Below, piece after piece: positions 19,601-27,273 of a stretch of 64,000 bases of DNA (position 1 is its first letter; each line of letters begins with the position of its first letter). A program made the translations under genes and the position numbers. This stretch comes from Maribacter sp. 4G9 (lineage in GTDB: Bacteria > Bacteroidota > Bacteroidia > Flavobacteriales > Flavobacteriaceae). The DNA lies in the NCBI RefSeq assembly GCF_002742265.1, contig NZ_MDGL01000193.1, positions 1 through 64,000 of the forward strand. Direction: 5' to 3'. A model generated the notes under the pieces. The model saw nothing but the letters and a program-made list of their open reading frames with translations, was not told the origin of the DNA and made no database searches.

Positions 19601-22600
19601 ATTTGAACGGATGTTCAGATACTGAAACATTTGATATTCAGCCACCATTACAATTTAATGCTACGTTGACAACCTTATTGGATTGTGAAGTGGCTCCGGC
19701 CAACAATGCCGAAATCACGATCAATGTGACCGCGGGATCAGGTTCCTATGATTATGAAATAGATGGTCCTGGCGCAGTGGACCAAGCAAGAACAGCAATG
19801 GGCGGTTCAAGTATCACATGGACGGCTGCCAGTATTGACGGAAACTATACCGTAACGGTATATGACACCAGTACGGCCATACCCAATTGTTTGGGCAGTA
19901 TTGTGGTCAATGTTCCGCCAGCTGTAACGCCAAACATTAGTGTTTCCAGTTTTACGGATGTCACCTGTAATGGAGCCGATGATGGATCCATAACCGTAAC
20001 GAGTACCGATGTAGGTACGGGACCATATTTCTATGAGATTATTTCTGGTCCGGGAAGCAGTGCTGTATTTCCAATTACACCAACGACCAGTACGGCTACA
20101 AGGGCCACGTTCCAAGGGCTAGAAGGTTTGATTGCTCCAGGAATTACCTATACCATTAGGGTTACAGCGGCAAACGGTTGTTTTACGGATGTTACCCAAG
20201 TAATCACACAGCCAGAAATCATCGCCAATGTGAATGCAACGGTATCCGATTTTGCCTGTACGGTTGGAAACAACGAAAACAATGCAACGATTACCATAGA
20301 TACCTTGGCAATTACAGGAGGTTCAGGAACCTACGTGAGGTATGAGTTTATAGAAGAGGACGACCCTAACACGGCACCCGTAGAGGCTCCGGTGGTTGTT
20401 CAATCGGGAACGATTCCCGTATACACCGAAACCGATTTTGCCGGTGGAAGCTATACCATCAATGTGTATGACAGCAACGGCTGTTTAGGTTCCACGACTG
20501 CCATCATAGCTCCATTTGACGAATTGATATCCGCTTCGGTCAGTATTACAAATACGGTTACTTGTAACCCAGGAAACGATGGTGAGTTGACCATGAGCGT
20601 GGTATCTACGTTGGGCGACCCATCGAGGTTTGAATACAGCATCGACAATGGTTCCAACTATCAAGTATCCAATGTCTTCCCAGGTTTGGCGGCTGGTCCG
20701 TATACCATTTTGGCGCGACATATAGATACCGGATGTATAATTTCCGCTTCGGAAACCTTGTTGGAACCGAATACGTTTAACATTAATGTTGCCAAGACAA
20801 GCGATGTGGTTTGTTATGGAACATCAACAGGTGCGGTCAATTTTGAATTAGTGGATGCTACCTATCCAGGAGGTTTTACTTGGACAGTTTATGATACCAA
20901 TGGCACCTTGGCAAATACAGCCGATGATATTTCCGTGGCAACGGGCAATGAGGCCGCCAATGGTCCAACCGCCGATATCAATTTACCGGCAGGTAGTTAT
21001 TATGTCTCCATTTCACAGGACAACAACCCATTCTGTGTAAACACCGAAGCGTTCACCATTGCTGGGCCAAGTATGGGTATATCAGGAGGTATCGATACAT
21101 CGGATATAACCTGCGTCCCCGGAAATGATGGAATTATAGAAATCATCAATGTTGCCGGTGGATGGGGAGGTTATACCTACTATATAGGTGTAGCAGCACC
21201 TACCTTGCCTACGGATTATACGGCATCTCCAATGTTAGGGGGACTTTCAGCTGGAACGTATCAGGCTTGGGTACGGGACGCCCAAGGGTGTGAGCAATTG
21301 ATCGACAACAATATCGTGTTGGTAGATCCTACCCCAATAACCGCTACTTTACAGGTAAATCAGGAGAACTGTACCAATTTGGAAGGAGAGATTGAAGTTT
21401 TGGCCGTAGGAGGTCAGGGCTCCAACTATACATATCAACTCTTATTGAACGGTTTCAATTTCCGTGCTCCCCAGAATACGCCAATTTTCTCCGGACTGGG
21501 AGCTGGCAGTTATGAGGTAACCGTTACGGATCAGTGGGGATGTACTGCAATAACACCGGCTATTTTGTTGGAAGAAGAAATGAATTTGACCACCACAGTG
21601 GATAAGGTAATCGATTGTACGGTAAATCCGGGAGGCCAAATTACGGTGAACGTTTCTGGAGGTTCTACAAACCTTGAATTCACGATCACTTATCCAGATG
21701 GTACAACAACCGTTACGAACACAACGGGGGTATTTGCGAACCTAGTTCAGGTGGGCACCTATAATTTCTTGGTACGTGACCTGGATACAAACAACCCAGT
21801 TTGTGAAAAAACTATTTCACAGGCCTTGGCGGCACCAATACTTCCGGTATTGTTGGATGCTACAATAGTTGACGTAAGTTGTGCGGGCGGGAGCGATGGT
21901 AGTATTACGGCAATTTTAGATCCGGCTACGGATGGAAACCCAATTTATCAATATGAATTGATCGGAGTAAGTCCGGGTGCACCGAGCAGGCCTCTACAAA
22001 GTAGTCCGTTGTTCGACAATCTTCCTGCCGGAGACTACCAAGTAAGAGTATTGTCCGGTCTTGGTTGTGAAGATATAAGGAACGAAAGTATTTCGGAACC
22101 AGACCCTTTGACCATAAGTGCATCGGCTACAACTTTCGATTGTGCTCCAGATAATAGTATCAATACGGCGGTTGTAACGGTAACTGTTGATAATGGGGTG
22201 ACTCCACCAATCGGTCCATCGGGTACAGCACCTTATCTATATAGTTTGGATAATGTAACCTACCAATTGGCCAATACATTCAATATCGTGGATAACGGTA
22301 CGGTACAGAATATTACAGTATACGCGCGGGATGCCAATGGATGTATCGCTACGGATACCATTACCATCCAACCAATCAATAGGTTTACGGCAACGGTTTC
22401 TACCGATGCGGATATTTCATGTACAAACTTTGAAACAGTAACCATTACGGTTTCGGACAATGGTTTGGCCCATAATTACACCTATGAATTATTGCCTATT
22501 GGAAATACCAATGCGGTACAAACAGGAACAACTGCTACTTCGGCGACTTTCGATTTATTGACTACTGGATCTTATACATTCAGGGTTACGGATACGGATA

Positions 22601-25182
22601 CAGGCTGTTATTACGATACTCCGGCCTACAATGTAGAACCGTATGATTTTATTAGAGCTACCGCGACAGCCATAACCCCAGTTACTTGTTTTGGGGACAC
22701 TAATGGAGAGTTAGAAATCAACATTACGGGGTATTCAGGCAATTATGATTATCAAATATTCGATGCCGCCGGTAATCCCGTAGGAGGAGTGGTAAGCACG
22801 GATACCTCCGTAAACCCAAGGGTTGTTGGAGGACTTTCAGGTGGTAATTACTTTGTTACCATAACTGAAACGGACATTCCTTTCTGTTCCGAAGACACCA
22901 ACATGGTTACCATTGCTTCGCCAGATATGGCCCTTACGGCTGCGGTGGACATTCTAGCACAGCCAACATGTACCAACGATCGGGGCGAAATACGTGTAGT
23001 CCCAGATGGTGGATACGGACCTTATACGATTGCCATCACCAATGGAACGGATACGTTTACTGAAAATGGTGTTTATGCCCATGTGTTCAACGGACTTTCC
23101 GCAGGTACTTATGACATAACGGTAACGGACCAAGCAGGGTGTCCTTATAACGATACCGTAGTACTTGATCCACCTACACCAATTGTAGCGAGTGCAACTC
23201 CTTTAGTGACCAATTTGGCCTGTTATGGGGATAGGGGTGCCACGGTTTCAGCAGTAGTAACCGGTGGTGGTAGTGGCAACTACGAATATCAATTGAACAG
23301 ATATGATGCGGCTGGAACGACCATTGTTTCAAGTACGGCTTCGCAGTTAAGCCCTGACTTCAATGATCTTGGTGCAGGTATCTATAGTATTACGGTGTCT
23401 GATGGTTGGGAATGTGATGTTACCACCAATACGGTCGAAATCATTGAGCCTACTCCAGTAAGTGCACAATTAATAAGGACAGATCCTTTGACTTGTGCCA
23501 CTGGGGCCGAGTTTGAACTTACCGCTACCGGTGGTAGTGGCTCGTATGAATACAGCATGGATGGAATCACCTTCTTGCCAATGACCAGCAACCCATTAGG
23601 GTTACCTACTACGGGAACATTGGGTGCTGGCACCTACCAATACTTTGTTAGGGACGCTATCAATGGCTGTGAGGCAGTTCAATCCAATGCCATTACGGAA
23701 GATATGATCGACCCCTTGGTCTTGTTAGTGGACCAATCGGCGGCTTACATCAATTGTACGGGAGAAAGTACGGCCATTATCTATGCCGATGCTTTTGGAG
23801 GACTTGGCAACTATCAGTTCGAATTGTTTACAGATGCTTCCTTGAGCGTTGCTTCTAGAATTGCTGGACCTATAGCTTTTGGTGAGTTTAGAGACCTTCC
23901 TGCTGGAACGTATTATGTATCCGTAACCAGTGAAGATTGTACTACGTTGCCAGTAGAGGTTATCATTACGGAACCTGCCCCATTGACCTATACAGATGAG
24001 GTAATCAATGTTACTTGTGAGGGAGAAGGAAACGGTAGTATTACTGTCACGCTTTCTGGTGGTTCTGGAGGATATCAGTACGCTATTTCGCCAAACTTGA
24101 ACCAATTCGATACTGTAAATACGTTTACGGATCTGGAACCAGGGGATTATATTGTGATAGCCCAAGATCAAAATGGATGTTTTGAGTATTTGGAGTATAC
24201 CATTACCGAACCATCTATGCTAATGGTAGACGCCTCAACTACTCCTGAAATTTGCGTGGACAGTCAGGATGGAACGATTTCCCTAAACATCACGGGAGGT
24301 ACGGCTCCGTATAGTACGGCGTTGAATTCCAATGACGATGCGGATTTTATACAGGACAGGATAGATTTTGTGGACATGGCAGCTGGTAATTATTTGATTT
24401 TTGTAAGGGATGCCAATGGCTGTGAGACCAACGTGGTGGTGGATATTGAACCAGGCGTAAACCTTAATGCCACAGTGGAGCCCATTTATGTGTGTACGGG
24501 AGACCTACCGGACAACTATGTCAATATTACTTTGGAAGATGAAAACGTAATTGGGGATGTGATGTATGCATTGGATTCAATGGATGCTTCTGCTTTACAA
24601 TTGAACCCTGATTTTAGGAACATCGCTCCAGGGGACCATTATATAACCATTGCGCATTCAAATGGATGTATTGTTACTGTAGACTTCAGTATTGAAAGTT
24701 TTGAACCTTTGACCTTGATACTGGAACAACGAAGCCTAAATGAGATAACGGCAATTGCCGATGGCGGAAATCCTGACTACACCTTTTACTTTGATGGTGT
24801 AGACAATGGAAACGACAATACATTCTACATTACCAGAACTGATACTTATGAGGTTAGGGTAGTGGACGAAAATGGATGCGAGATGGTTGCCAACATCTTC
24901 ATGGAGTTCATAGATGTGGATATTCCCAACTTCTTTACGCCCGATGGAGATGGGGAAAACGATTTCTGGATTCCTAAGAATATTCAGCAATTCCCAGATA
25001 TACTAATAAAGATTTATGACCGTTATGGTAGAGTGGTTTCCAAACAGGCCCATGATGCCAAGGGTTGGGATGGACGATACGAAGGTAAGGAATTGCCCAC
25101 CGGAGATTACTGGTACGTCATTCAATTGAACGGAGAGGAAGATAGTCGGGAATTTGTGGGCCATTTCACCCTTTATAGATAA
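10630..25182 (+). CDS. sprB: SprB giant gliding adhesin with about 40 SprB repeats and T9SS type B sorting domain
   Basis: This is a very large (4850-residue) cell-surface adhesin. In gliding flavobacteria SprB filaments are carried along the cell by the motor and attach to the substratum. I start at the ATG 10630; the ATG at 10678 (MKFSFSRFFLFLIFL) gives a tidier signal peptide and is the main alternative. After the signal peptide comes an N-terminal beta-rich module (to about nt 11800), a DUF11-like mucin-type domain (LEKRVNTPGG, about nt 11850-12280), and then roughly 40 SprB repeats (estimated from spacing) of 75-95 residues. Each repeat carries a conserved C-x-G-x-x-D/N-G start, a GGTAPYTYS-like centre and a LSAGTYTVxVxDxxGC end. 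One non-repeat insert (nt 16324-16914, LLREDFGVGAPTS onward) looks like a jelly-roll binding domain. The last 88 residues (nt 24916-25179, IPNFFTPDGDGENDFWIP) are the T9SS sorting domain. sprF follows 20 nt downstream. Confidence 0.93.
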   Translation: MTKQTTIFGWINPKSNMKFSFSRFFLFLIFLGLGTFVSFSQVKNNFEVRYSADIRGELTFAGNNIVNRQTQEETRQEWQFINGRWRRVTVTIPATSPNDPYNLTGSLSEYNDNLDMQYIDVDSDPSTFSSSSAILTVPDPTCSLIRYAGLYWSAVYVNPDRSNINQIRFRVPGGAYQDITADEILFDGNGDVDFGYYSPYAAYTDVTSILTALPDPNGEYTAANIRASSGSNISGGISGGWKLVVVYENPNLPGSRYITTFDGYAGIASGQTVDIPISGFTSLPAPFPVNARIGVAALEGDNRITGDGLAIDAFGGGVFTPLSNTLNPANNFFNSNITTYDVLVTDRTPNSVNTLGWDIDLFEINNQFNNVIPNDATSAVLRASSSQDKYDIFFTSFDIEIIAPNIVLEKRVNTPGGVDITGQGVNLGQVLDYVLSFQNIGNDDADNYTIRDILPINVSPPDGRTDFIPSDFVLPPGVTYVYTPATREVVFTIPNNLVEEDGPEYSLRMRVQVAENCFDFIDACSDLIQNLAYSTYRGVENTALITDDPSVTDFNACGFVVPGATNFLLDDLSDCNFQRTVELCGNFAILDAGDNFDEYVWVRDDNGNNLFDATDTVITDGDPDNDPSTIIVTQVGTYIVDKIVADPCKGFKEIITVTPYGAGLIPNPIIELMNAVNNDSDPYNDIAGEIVQCSVDNAMLPKLFLCGAADTKELQINIIDAQSIVWEQLDEGSCSPSGDDCANRALTCTWNQVATGNTYTANTEGQFRLSVTYQNGCTSRFYFNVFRNNLDIQYTKEDIICANPGNITITNLGNGYGYQLVNDDTDTVVIPFSANNGPSFEFNAGENGSYVVEVTQLDLNGDPIDNACIFRTPVIGVLDRDVTFDVSHTDPNCISLGSINIQINNAEPNYEYELRLDDGSNGGQGTLIDDETAQTDNDFTFSGLNAGNYIVIARTQDGCTHSEQVTLLDTNDLEIEARVSQHITCREGNILMSSTGGQTPHRYAIWSFEDETGTMVTSYPTPQDIPATEFQSSQIFDIYNPGNYTFVVVDRNNCFAFSNTVTIEFRPAAEFSGATIEDQACFGDASGSIQMNLLDDNGYQLTYYLFDIDIPLIEVVNDNFDVNDAIAANASGYFGNLMPGDYTIVVNMRRGSADCNYPYYHTLDGPSNALFAESTLVQDYSCLQDGIIEAQNVSGGTAPYSYSIDGINFIPDTTPNAHRFENLSAGTYTVSVRDAAGCVFATTPIVIDPTDPPTDLTVVESQITCPDGTVDLQVTSVGGTAPLTFQIIAPSTIAPNTTSGNTADFNDLTPDTYTIRVTDADGCFYEENHTIAPIVPITMSGVTVAPVSCFGATDGTVQFNVNYQTGQNFTYTVTGPLGTVVTGGVQATISLPNLSAGNYTLDIVDTDTNCTYTTTYTLEGPPSALTVTAPNVTQPTCLDDGSVIITATGGWGSYEYTLVNPDTSIFGTNTNGSFNGLTQGGTYSGTVTDANNCTVPFTFDINPATTPVLVLTPNDFCYDDVVGLTITANVTSGGDGNFEYNINGGGYSTSNVFTGLAPGTYTVNVRDGNNCTDTQILTINPELSVIASAGNITACTADTEIDITAAGGDGNYVYAVVADGVTPTAGDFSTTNPVTVSASGDYDVYVRDNNGNAGFCEASYDINIVQDAPLALSVSNTPILCSGENQATITILASGGESPYSYSINNGATYQTSNTFNNLGTGNYNIRVRDANNCEVSQLHSITEPFTLSASAAVTQLLECNPSAGAEVRITNVLGGTAPYTYSFDGGLSYGTNAIDYLLAGTHTLYVQDANGCTYPMTVTIDPAPTPPNVTLTPTVDYSCDGTGVVTIGTDDPGLDYTYSINGTLNTPADSNVFTNVPVGTHTISVDYISNAAPSPSVLLREDFGVGAPTSITEIDPLFCFEPQDGSPSSCPSFGTDTHIQDGEYSVANTIVNPYTWLVPNEQSGDPNGRYLAINIGGVAGVNGIVYAKRGIEVIPNRDITISIDVFNLKFVGSTGADANLDVQLVNSSGTVIASIPTGNIPKSTDPDIWENYNITLNPGAETNLDIVIRTIGTATAGNDVVIDNIIATQLPEQCPQTVTIDVTVEPGNAFEASVITAVDATCNGDSDGSITFDVDNFGAGGFEYSLDNFATILGSTTTAPQTISGLSAGNYTIYVRDVDNPIAGCTVTLNQTINEPTPVVASALINSQATCTDGGVIIASATGGTPNYRYQLEDGVGAIIPGFDFVTNASNTTFSGLVPGDYLVRVRDINNCEDVIDAPLTIDPTDPIVFTAEPTTCYSGNNDGEVFVNVTSGNGGYQFRINGGPWLAPTPTTATTYTFSNLSAGSYDIEVRDSLGCPLASNTQTVTINPQLTANAVLTNDLTCLVDASVTINANGGSGTYSYEWSNDGGTTYASSNFAGNVFTTNTFGTFIFRVTDTTSPTACTVVTNPVTITEAQTPVIANVIPTDILCNGESTGSLDVQIDTSVGVPPYMINVVETSGPTNYGTQTTGLPAGNYEVTITDGKGCVSAPFPVIIAEPSPIVYTTSDVPITCDAGLGTTNPGEISISGVSGGTAEYTYILTGNNGIPTQTHITTPGTRDHTFTVLEFGIYQIDVVDANGCASYTTEIIASPPNDLDIDVTTATTDCLVGGTAVVSVGAAVGSGNYEFAILETYSAPYSSSYQAPDVLGGFTSTFTGLTPGITYTFVVFDLTTNCYYFEEAAAPINTPSSMVATLDAVNNVSCTGSADGNISFTFSGYDVAATDVQYEIFNRQSNVTTGYMGTSSVNPPSSIIVSNFATLPPGEYYLLLTEVGGPNNGCSVDGGIFTIRESAFALDLDVASPQNDNCNPNAGIITAAGRNGTAPYEYQYLLDTAPVPLATDAGWINNTTANVEAGDYIVYVKDAYGCIFQRPITVLEDPSPIISLSIVDECADEGMFQVSVTLDNPLVASAPFQIRVNGNAFQNFTFDGSNQYLVTGLSSGLAQTIEVRDLNGCSDTETFDIQPPLQFNATLTTLLDCEVAPANNAEITINVTAGSGSYDYEIDGPGAVDQARTAMGGSSITWTAASIDGNYTVTVYDTSTAIPNCLGSIVVNVPPAVTPNISVSSFTDVTCNGADDGSITVTSTDVGTGPYFYEIISGPGSSAVFPITPTTSTATRATFQGLEGLIAPGITYTIRVTAANGCFTDVTQVITQPEIIANVNATVSDFACTVGNNENNATITIDTLAITGGSGTYVRYEFIEEDDPNTAPVEAPVVVQSGTIPVYTETDFAGGSYTINVYDSNGCLGSTTAIIAPFDELISASVSITNTVTCNPGNDGELTMSVVSTLGDPSRFEYSIDNGSNYQVSNVFPGLAAGPYTILARHIDTGCIISASETLLEPNTFNINVAKTSDVVCYGTSTGAVNFELVDATYPGGFTWTVYDTNGTLANTADDISVATGNEAANGPTADINLPAGSYYVSISQDNNPFCVNTEAFTIAGPSMGISGGIDTSDITCVPGNDGIIEIINVAGGWGGYTYYIGVAAPTLPTDYTASPMLGGLSAGTYQAWVRDAQGCEQLIDNNIVLVDPTPITATLQVNQENCTNLEGEIEVLAVGGQGSNYTYQLLLNGFNFRAPQNTPIFSGLGAGSYEVTVTDQWGCTAITPAILLEEEMNLTTTVDKVIDCTVNPGGQITVNVSGGSTNLEFTITYPDGTTTVTNTTGVFANLVQVGTYNFLVRDLDTNNPVCEKTISQALAAPILPVLLDATIVDVSCAGGSDGSITAILDPATDGNPIYQYELIGVSPGAPSRPLQSSPLFDNLPAGDYQVRVLSGLGCEDIRNESISEPDPLTISASATTFDCAPDNSINTAVVTVTVDNGVTPPIGPSGTAPYLYSLDNVTYQLANTFNIVDNGTVQNITVYARDANGCIATDTITIQPINRFTATVSTDADISCTNFETVTITVSDNGLAHNYTYELLPIGNTNAVQTGTTATSATFDLLTTGSYTFRVTDTDTGCYYDTPAYNVEPYDFIRATATAITPVTCFGDTNGELEINITGYSGNYDYQIFDAAGNPVGGVVSTDTSVNPRVVGGLSGGNYFVTITETDIPFCSEDTNMVTIASPDMALTAAVDILAQPTCTNDRGEIRVVPDGGYGPYTIAITNGTDTFTENGVYAHVFNGLSAGTYDITVTDQAGCPYNDTVVLDPPTPIVASATPLVTNLACYGDRGATVSAVVTGGGSGNYEYQLNRYDAAGTTIVSSTASQLSPDFNDLGAGIYSITVSDGWECDVTTNTVEIIEPTPVSAQLIRTDPLTCATGAEFELTATGGSGSYEYSMDGITFLPMTSNPLGLPTTGTLGAGTYQYFVRDAINGCEAVQSNAITEDMIDPLVLLVDQSAAYINCTGESTAIIYADAFGGLGNYQFELFTDASLSVASRIAGPIAFGEFRDLPAGTYYVSVTSEDCTTLPVEVIITEPAPLTYTDEVINVTCEGEGNGSITVTLSGGSGGYQYAISPNLNQFDTVNTFTDLEPGDYIVIAQDQNGCFEYLEYTITEPSMLMVDASTTPEICVDSQDGTISLNITGGTAPYSTALNSNDDADFIQDRIDFVDMAAGNYLIFVRDANGCETNVVVDIEPGVNLNATVEPIYVCTGDLPDNYVNITLEDENVIGDVMYALDSMDASALQLNPDFRNIAPGDHYITIAHSNGCIVTVDFSIESFEPLTLILEQRSLNEITAIADGGNPDYTFYFDGVDNGNDNTFYITRTDTYEVRVVDENGCEMVANIFMEFIDVDIPNFFTPDGDGENDFWIPKNIQQFPDILIKIYDRYGRVVSKQAHDAKGWDGRYEGKELPTGDYWYVIQLNGEEDSREFVGHFTLYR

Positions 25183-25202
25183 AAAACCTTAACCTAAAAA
25201 CT

Positions 25203-26159
25203 ATGTTTAAGAGAATATTGACCTTCGCCCTTGTTACAAGTGCCTTTTTGGTAAGGGGTCAAGAACTTAATTCCCCGCAATTATCGCAGTATTTGGCAGA
25301 CAACCCGTTTGTACTGGCACCTACGTATGCAGGAATTGGGGACCATGTAAAAATTAGGTTGAATGGATTGGCACAATGGGTAGGAATAAAGGACGCTCCA
25401 AGAACACAGTCCTTGGCGGCTGATATGCGTATTGGGGAAAAATCGGGTATCGGGGTGTTTCTATATAACGATTCCAATGGATATACCAAGCAAAGAGGGG
25501 CCAGGGTATCGTTTGCCCACCACCTTACTTTGGACCGCTATGAGGATGAGTTTTTATCCTTCGGCCTTTCGTACAATTTCAACCAGTTCAATATCGACAT
25601 CGATCAATTCAACCTTATCGATTTCCCCGATAATGGAATCGTAAACAACAGGCAAACCACCAATCATAACTTTGATGTGGGGGTTTTATATCGGTATGAC
25701 AAGTTTTATTTTGCAGCGAATGCTTCCAATATTTTGGACAAAGACCCAAGAGACCTTACGTTTGATATAGACGAGCCCAATGAATTGAGGAATTATTATG
25801 TTTATACGGGCTACAGATATACCAAAAGCAGAACAAGCAATTTGGAAATAGAGCCTTCCATGTTGTTCAAGATTTTTGAGAGTGATGGACGGTCCGAAAC
25901 CGATTTGAACGTAAAGTTCAGGTGGTACGATTTTGAGGATTACTACTATGCCGGTGTTACCTATAGGTTCTTGAACGACCAGATCGGCAACCCGCTCTAT
26001 ATTGCCCCGATCCTTGGGTTGAAGAAGAGCAATTTCTATTTTGGATATTCCTATCAAATAATCTTGAACGAAATATTGGGCTACAGTACAGGTACCCATG
26101 TGGTTACCATTGGAGTTGACCTTTTCCAGGGAATAAGTAATTGTAGATGTACCTATTGA
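25203..26159 (+). CDS. sprF: SprF, PorP/SprF-family outer-membrane partner of SprB
   Basis: The 318-residue protein has a signal peptide (1-19, ending AFLVRGQ) and the PorP/SprF family pattern: SPQLSQYLADNPFVLAPTYA near the N-terminus, then GLAQWVGIKDAPRTQSLAAD and repeated amphipathic strands of a barrel. In F. johnsoniae SprF is needed to secrete or attach SprB, and T9SS type B substrates are commonly encoded next to such a protein. The 20-nt gap to sprB indicates co-transcription and supports the pairing. The C-terminus (GISNCRCTY) is slightly unusual in ending with two cysteines close together. A folB promoter motif begins near its stop codon. Confidence 0.93.
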   Translation: MFKRILTFALVTSAFLVRGQELNSPQLSQYLADNPFVLAPTYAGIGDHVKIRLNGLAQWVGIKDAPRTQSLAADMRIGEKSGIGVFLYNDSNGYTKQRGARVSFAHHLTLDRYEDEFLSFGLSYNFNQFNIDIDQFNLIDFPDNGIVNNRQTTNHNFDVGVLYRYDKFYFAANASNILDKDPRDLTFDIDEPNELRNYYVYTGYRYTKSRTSNLEIEPSMLFKIFESDGRSETDLNVKFRWYDFEDYYYAGVTYRFLNDQIGNPLYIAPILGLKKSNFYFGYSYQIILNEILGYSTGTHVVTIGVDLFQGISNCRCTY

Positions 26160-26184
26160 TTTACCCTTCTTTGTTTTAAGTTTG
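26155..26184 (+). promoter_or_regulatory. Candidate promoter for folB
   Basis: TTG at 26155-26157 (overlapping the sprF stop region) and TAAGTTTG at 26177-26184 are separated by 19 nt, the preferred spacing of the Bacteroidota -33/-7 promoter. The folB ATG is 23 nt beyond the -7 element. Confidence 0.55.
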
Positions 26185-26206
26185 TGAACGAATCAACAAG
26201 CTAATC

Positions 26207-26569
26207 ATGGGAATTATACGGGTAGATAACATCAGGGTATATGCATACCATGGGTGTCTTTCTGAGGAAACAAAAATTGGAAGCGATTATTTGGTAAATG
26301 TTAAGGTCAAAGCTGACCTGGCCAAAGCCATAGCATCCGATGAATTGAGGGACACCGTGGATTACGTTCATATAAACCGGATTGTGGTAGAGGAAATGGG
26401 CATTCCATCAAAACTCTTGGAGCATGTTGCCAAAAGAATAGGGGACCGTATTTTTAAGGAACTCTCTATGGTCAAAAAATCGACAATTTCCGTGGCCAAG
26501 GTAAACCCTCCTATAAACGGCGATGTGCAAAAGGTGCTGGTAGAATTATCGCTCAAGAGAGGAAAATAG
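26207..26569 (+). CDS. folB: Dihydroneopterin aldolase
   Basis: FolB cleaves 7,8-dihydroneopterin to 6-hydroxymethyl-dihydropterin and glycolaldehyde in folate synthesis. The protein is 120 residues, the normal size. It shows the family features VYAYHGCLSEETKIGSDYLV near the N-terminus, the DTVDYVHIN block, LLEHVAKRIGDRIF and the C-terminal KVNPPINGDVQKVLVEL. No other folate genes are adjacent. It has its own promoter motif and is followed by the tRNA-Cys region. Confidence 0.93.
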   Translation: MGIIRVDNIRVYAYHGCLSEETKIGSDYLVNVKVKADLAKAIASDELRDTVDYVHINRIVVEEMGIPSKLLEHVAKRIGDRIFKELSMVKKSTISVAKVNPPINGDVQKVLVELSLKRGK

Positions 26570-26575
26570 AATTAT

Positions 26576-26646
26576 GGCATTGTGGCCGAACGGGAAGGCG
26601 AAACTCCTGCAAGGGTTTTATAGTGGTTCGAATCCGCTCGATGCCT
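26576..26646 (+). pseudogene. Degenerate tRNA-Cys copy
   Basis: This 71-nt sequence has the same length and layout as the intact tRNA-Cys exactly 200 nt downstream, with a GCA anticodon and TTCGAAT T-loop. The acceptor stem GGCATTG/CGATGCC has one wobble pair, the T stem has a G-U pair, and the anticodon stem AACTC/GGTTT has a C-T mismatch. No CCA is encoded after the discriminator T, and no promoter motif is seen in the 6 nt after folB. It is most likely a decaying duplicate, though a weakly functional tRNA cannot be excluded. Confidence 0.65.
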
Positions 26647-26751
26647 CAAAGGGAACTATTGACCAAGTAATTAGATCCATGGTGAAAACGGCTATGGATT
26701 ATTATTTTAAACAAACTTTATTTCCTTTAAAACAAAAGGATTAATTTTTAC

Positions 26752-26759
26752 TAAATTTG
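26752..26759 (+). promoter_or_regulatory. Candidate -7 element for tRNA-Cys
   Basis: TAAATTTG fully matches TAnnTTTG and ends 16 nt before the tRNA 5' end. The -33 region is AT-rich without a clear TTTG. Confidence 0.45.
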
Positions 26760-26775
26760 CAGTCGATTAAAAAAG

Positions 26776-26849
26776 GGCATCGTGGCCGAGTGGCTAGGCA
26801 GAGCTCTGCAAAAGCTTGTACAGCGGTTCGAATCCGCTCGATGCCTCCA
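26776..26849 (+). tRNA. tRNA-Cys (GCA)
   Basis: The acceptor stem GGCATCG pairs perfectly with CGATGCC, followed by discriminator T (typical of tRNA-Cys) and an encoded CCA. The D arm (GCC..GGC), anticodon loop CTGCAAA with anticodon GCA, and T arm AGCGG-TTCGAAT-CCGCT are all present. The structural tRNA is 71 nt plus CCA. Confidence 0.93.
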
Positions 26850-26850
26850 A

Positions 26851-26877
26851 AACCTCCCGCTTCGGGGGGTTTTTTTA
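26851..26877 (+). terminator. Intrinsic terminator after tRNA-Cys
   Basis: The stem ACCTCCC/GGGGGGT with loop GCTTC is followed by a run of T. It begins 2 nt after the tRNA CCA and overlaps the end of the convergent DoxX-like gene. Confidence 0.8.
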
Positions 26878-27273
26878 GTTTTGAAGCAGAAACAATAGAA
26901 AGACGGTGGGCATCAGATAGATTACGATGGTTCTGGCCCCGTCATAATCTTTTGCTACGCGTTGACCAAACAACAACATTAAAAGGGTAAGACAGCCCAC
27001 AATGGCACTCCAGAAGGCCATATTTGTGTTTTGGGAATTTAATAGTTCATAAATCCCAAGGAGGGATGTAATACCTGATAGAACTTCCAATAAAAGGATG
27101 GTGCCCAATAGGAGGGGAACGGTATCCTTAAAAAACGTTTTTGAAAAGTGTCCTTTTAGCCACCCAACGTTGCCCTTCCAATCCAAAAATTTGTCCATCC
27201 CACTTTGTAAAAAGGTAATGGCCAAAAAAAGAAGAAGTATGAGCTCTGAAGCGTATTCTCGTATCGTTTCCAT
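26875..27273 (-). CDS. DoxX-family small membrane protein
   Basis: This 132-residue protein has four predicted membrane helices (around residues 10-27, 50-72, 84-103, 115-131) and the DoxX/DoxD-like pattern FLQSGMDKFLDWKG followed by LLLGTILLLEVLSG. Such proteins are quinone-linked or of unknown redox function in Bacteroidota. The ATG at 27273 overlaps the holB stop as TGATG, so it is translationally coupled to holB. A TTG one codon upstream is less likely. Substrate and partners are unknown. Confidence 0.75.
   Translation of the reverse strand: METIREYASELILLLFLAITFLQSGMDKFLDWKGNVGWLKGHFSKTFFKDTVPLLLGTILLLEVLSGITSLLGIYELLNSQNTNMAFWSAIVGCLTLLMLLFGQRVAKDYDGARTIVIYLMPTVFLLFLLQN

Noticed and set aside
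11439-24990. Many minus-strand frames of 60-190 codons inside sprB
   Set aside because: They are shadows of the repetitive adhesin coding sequence, with no starts, motifs or composition of their own.
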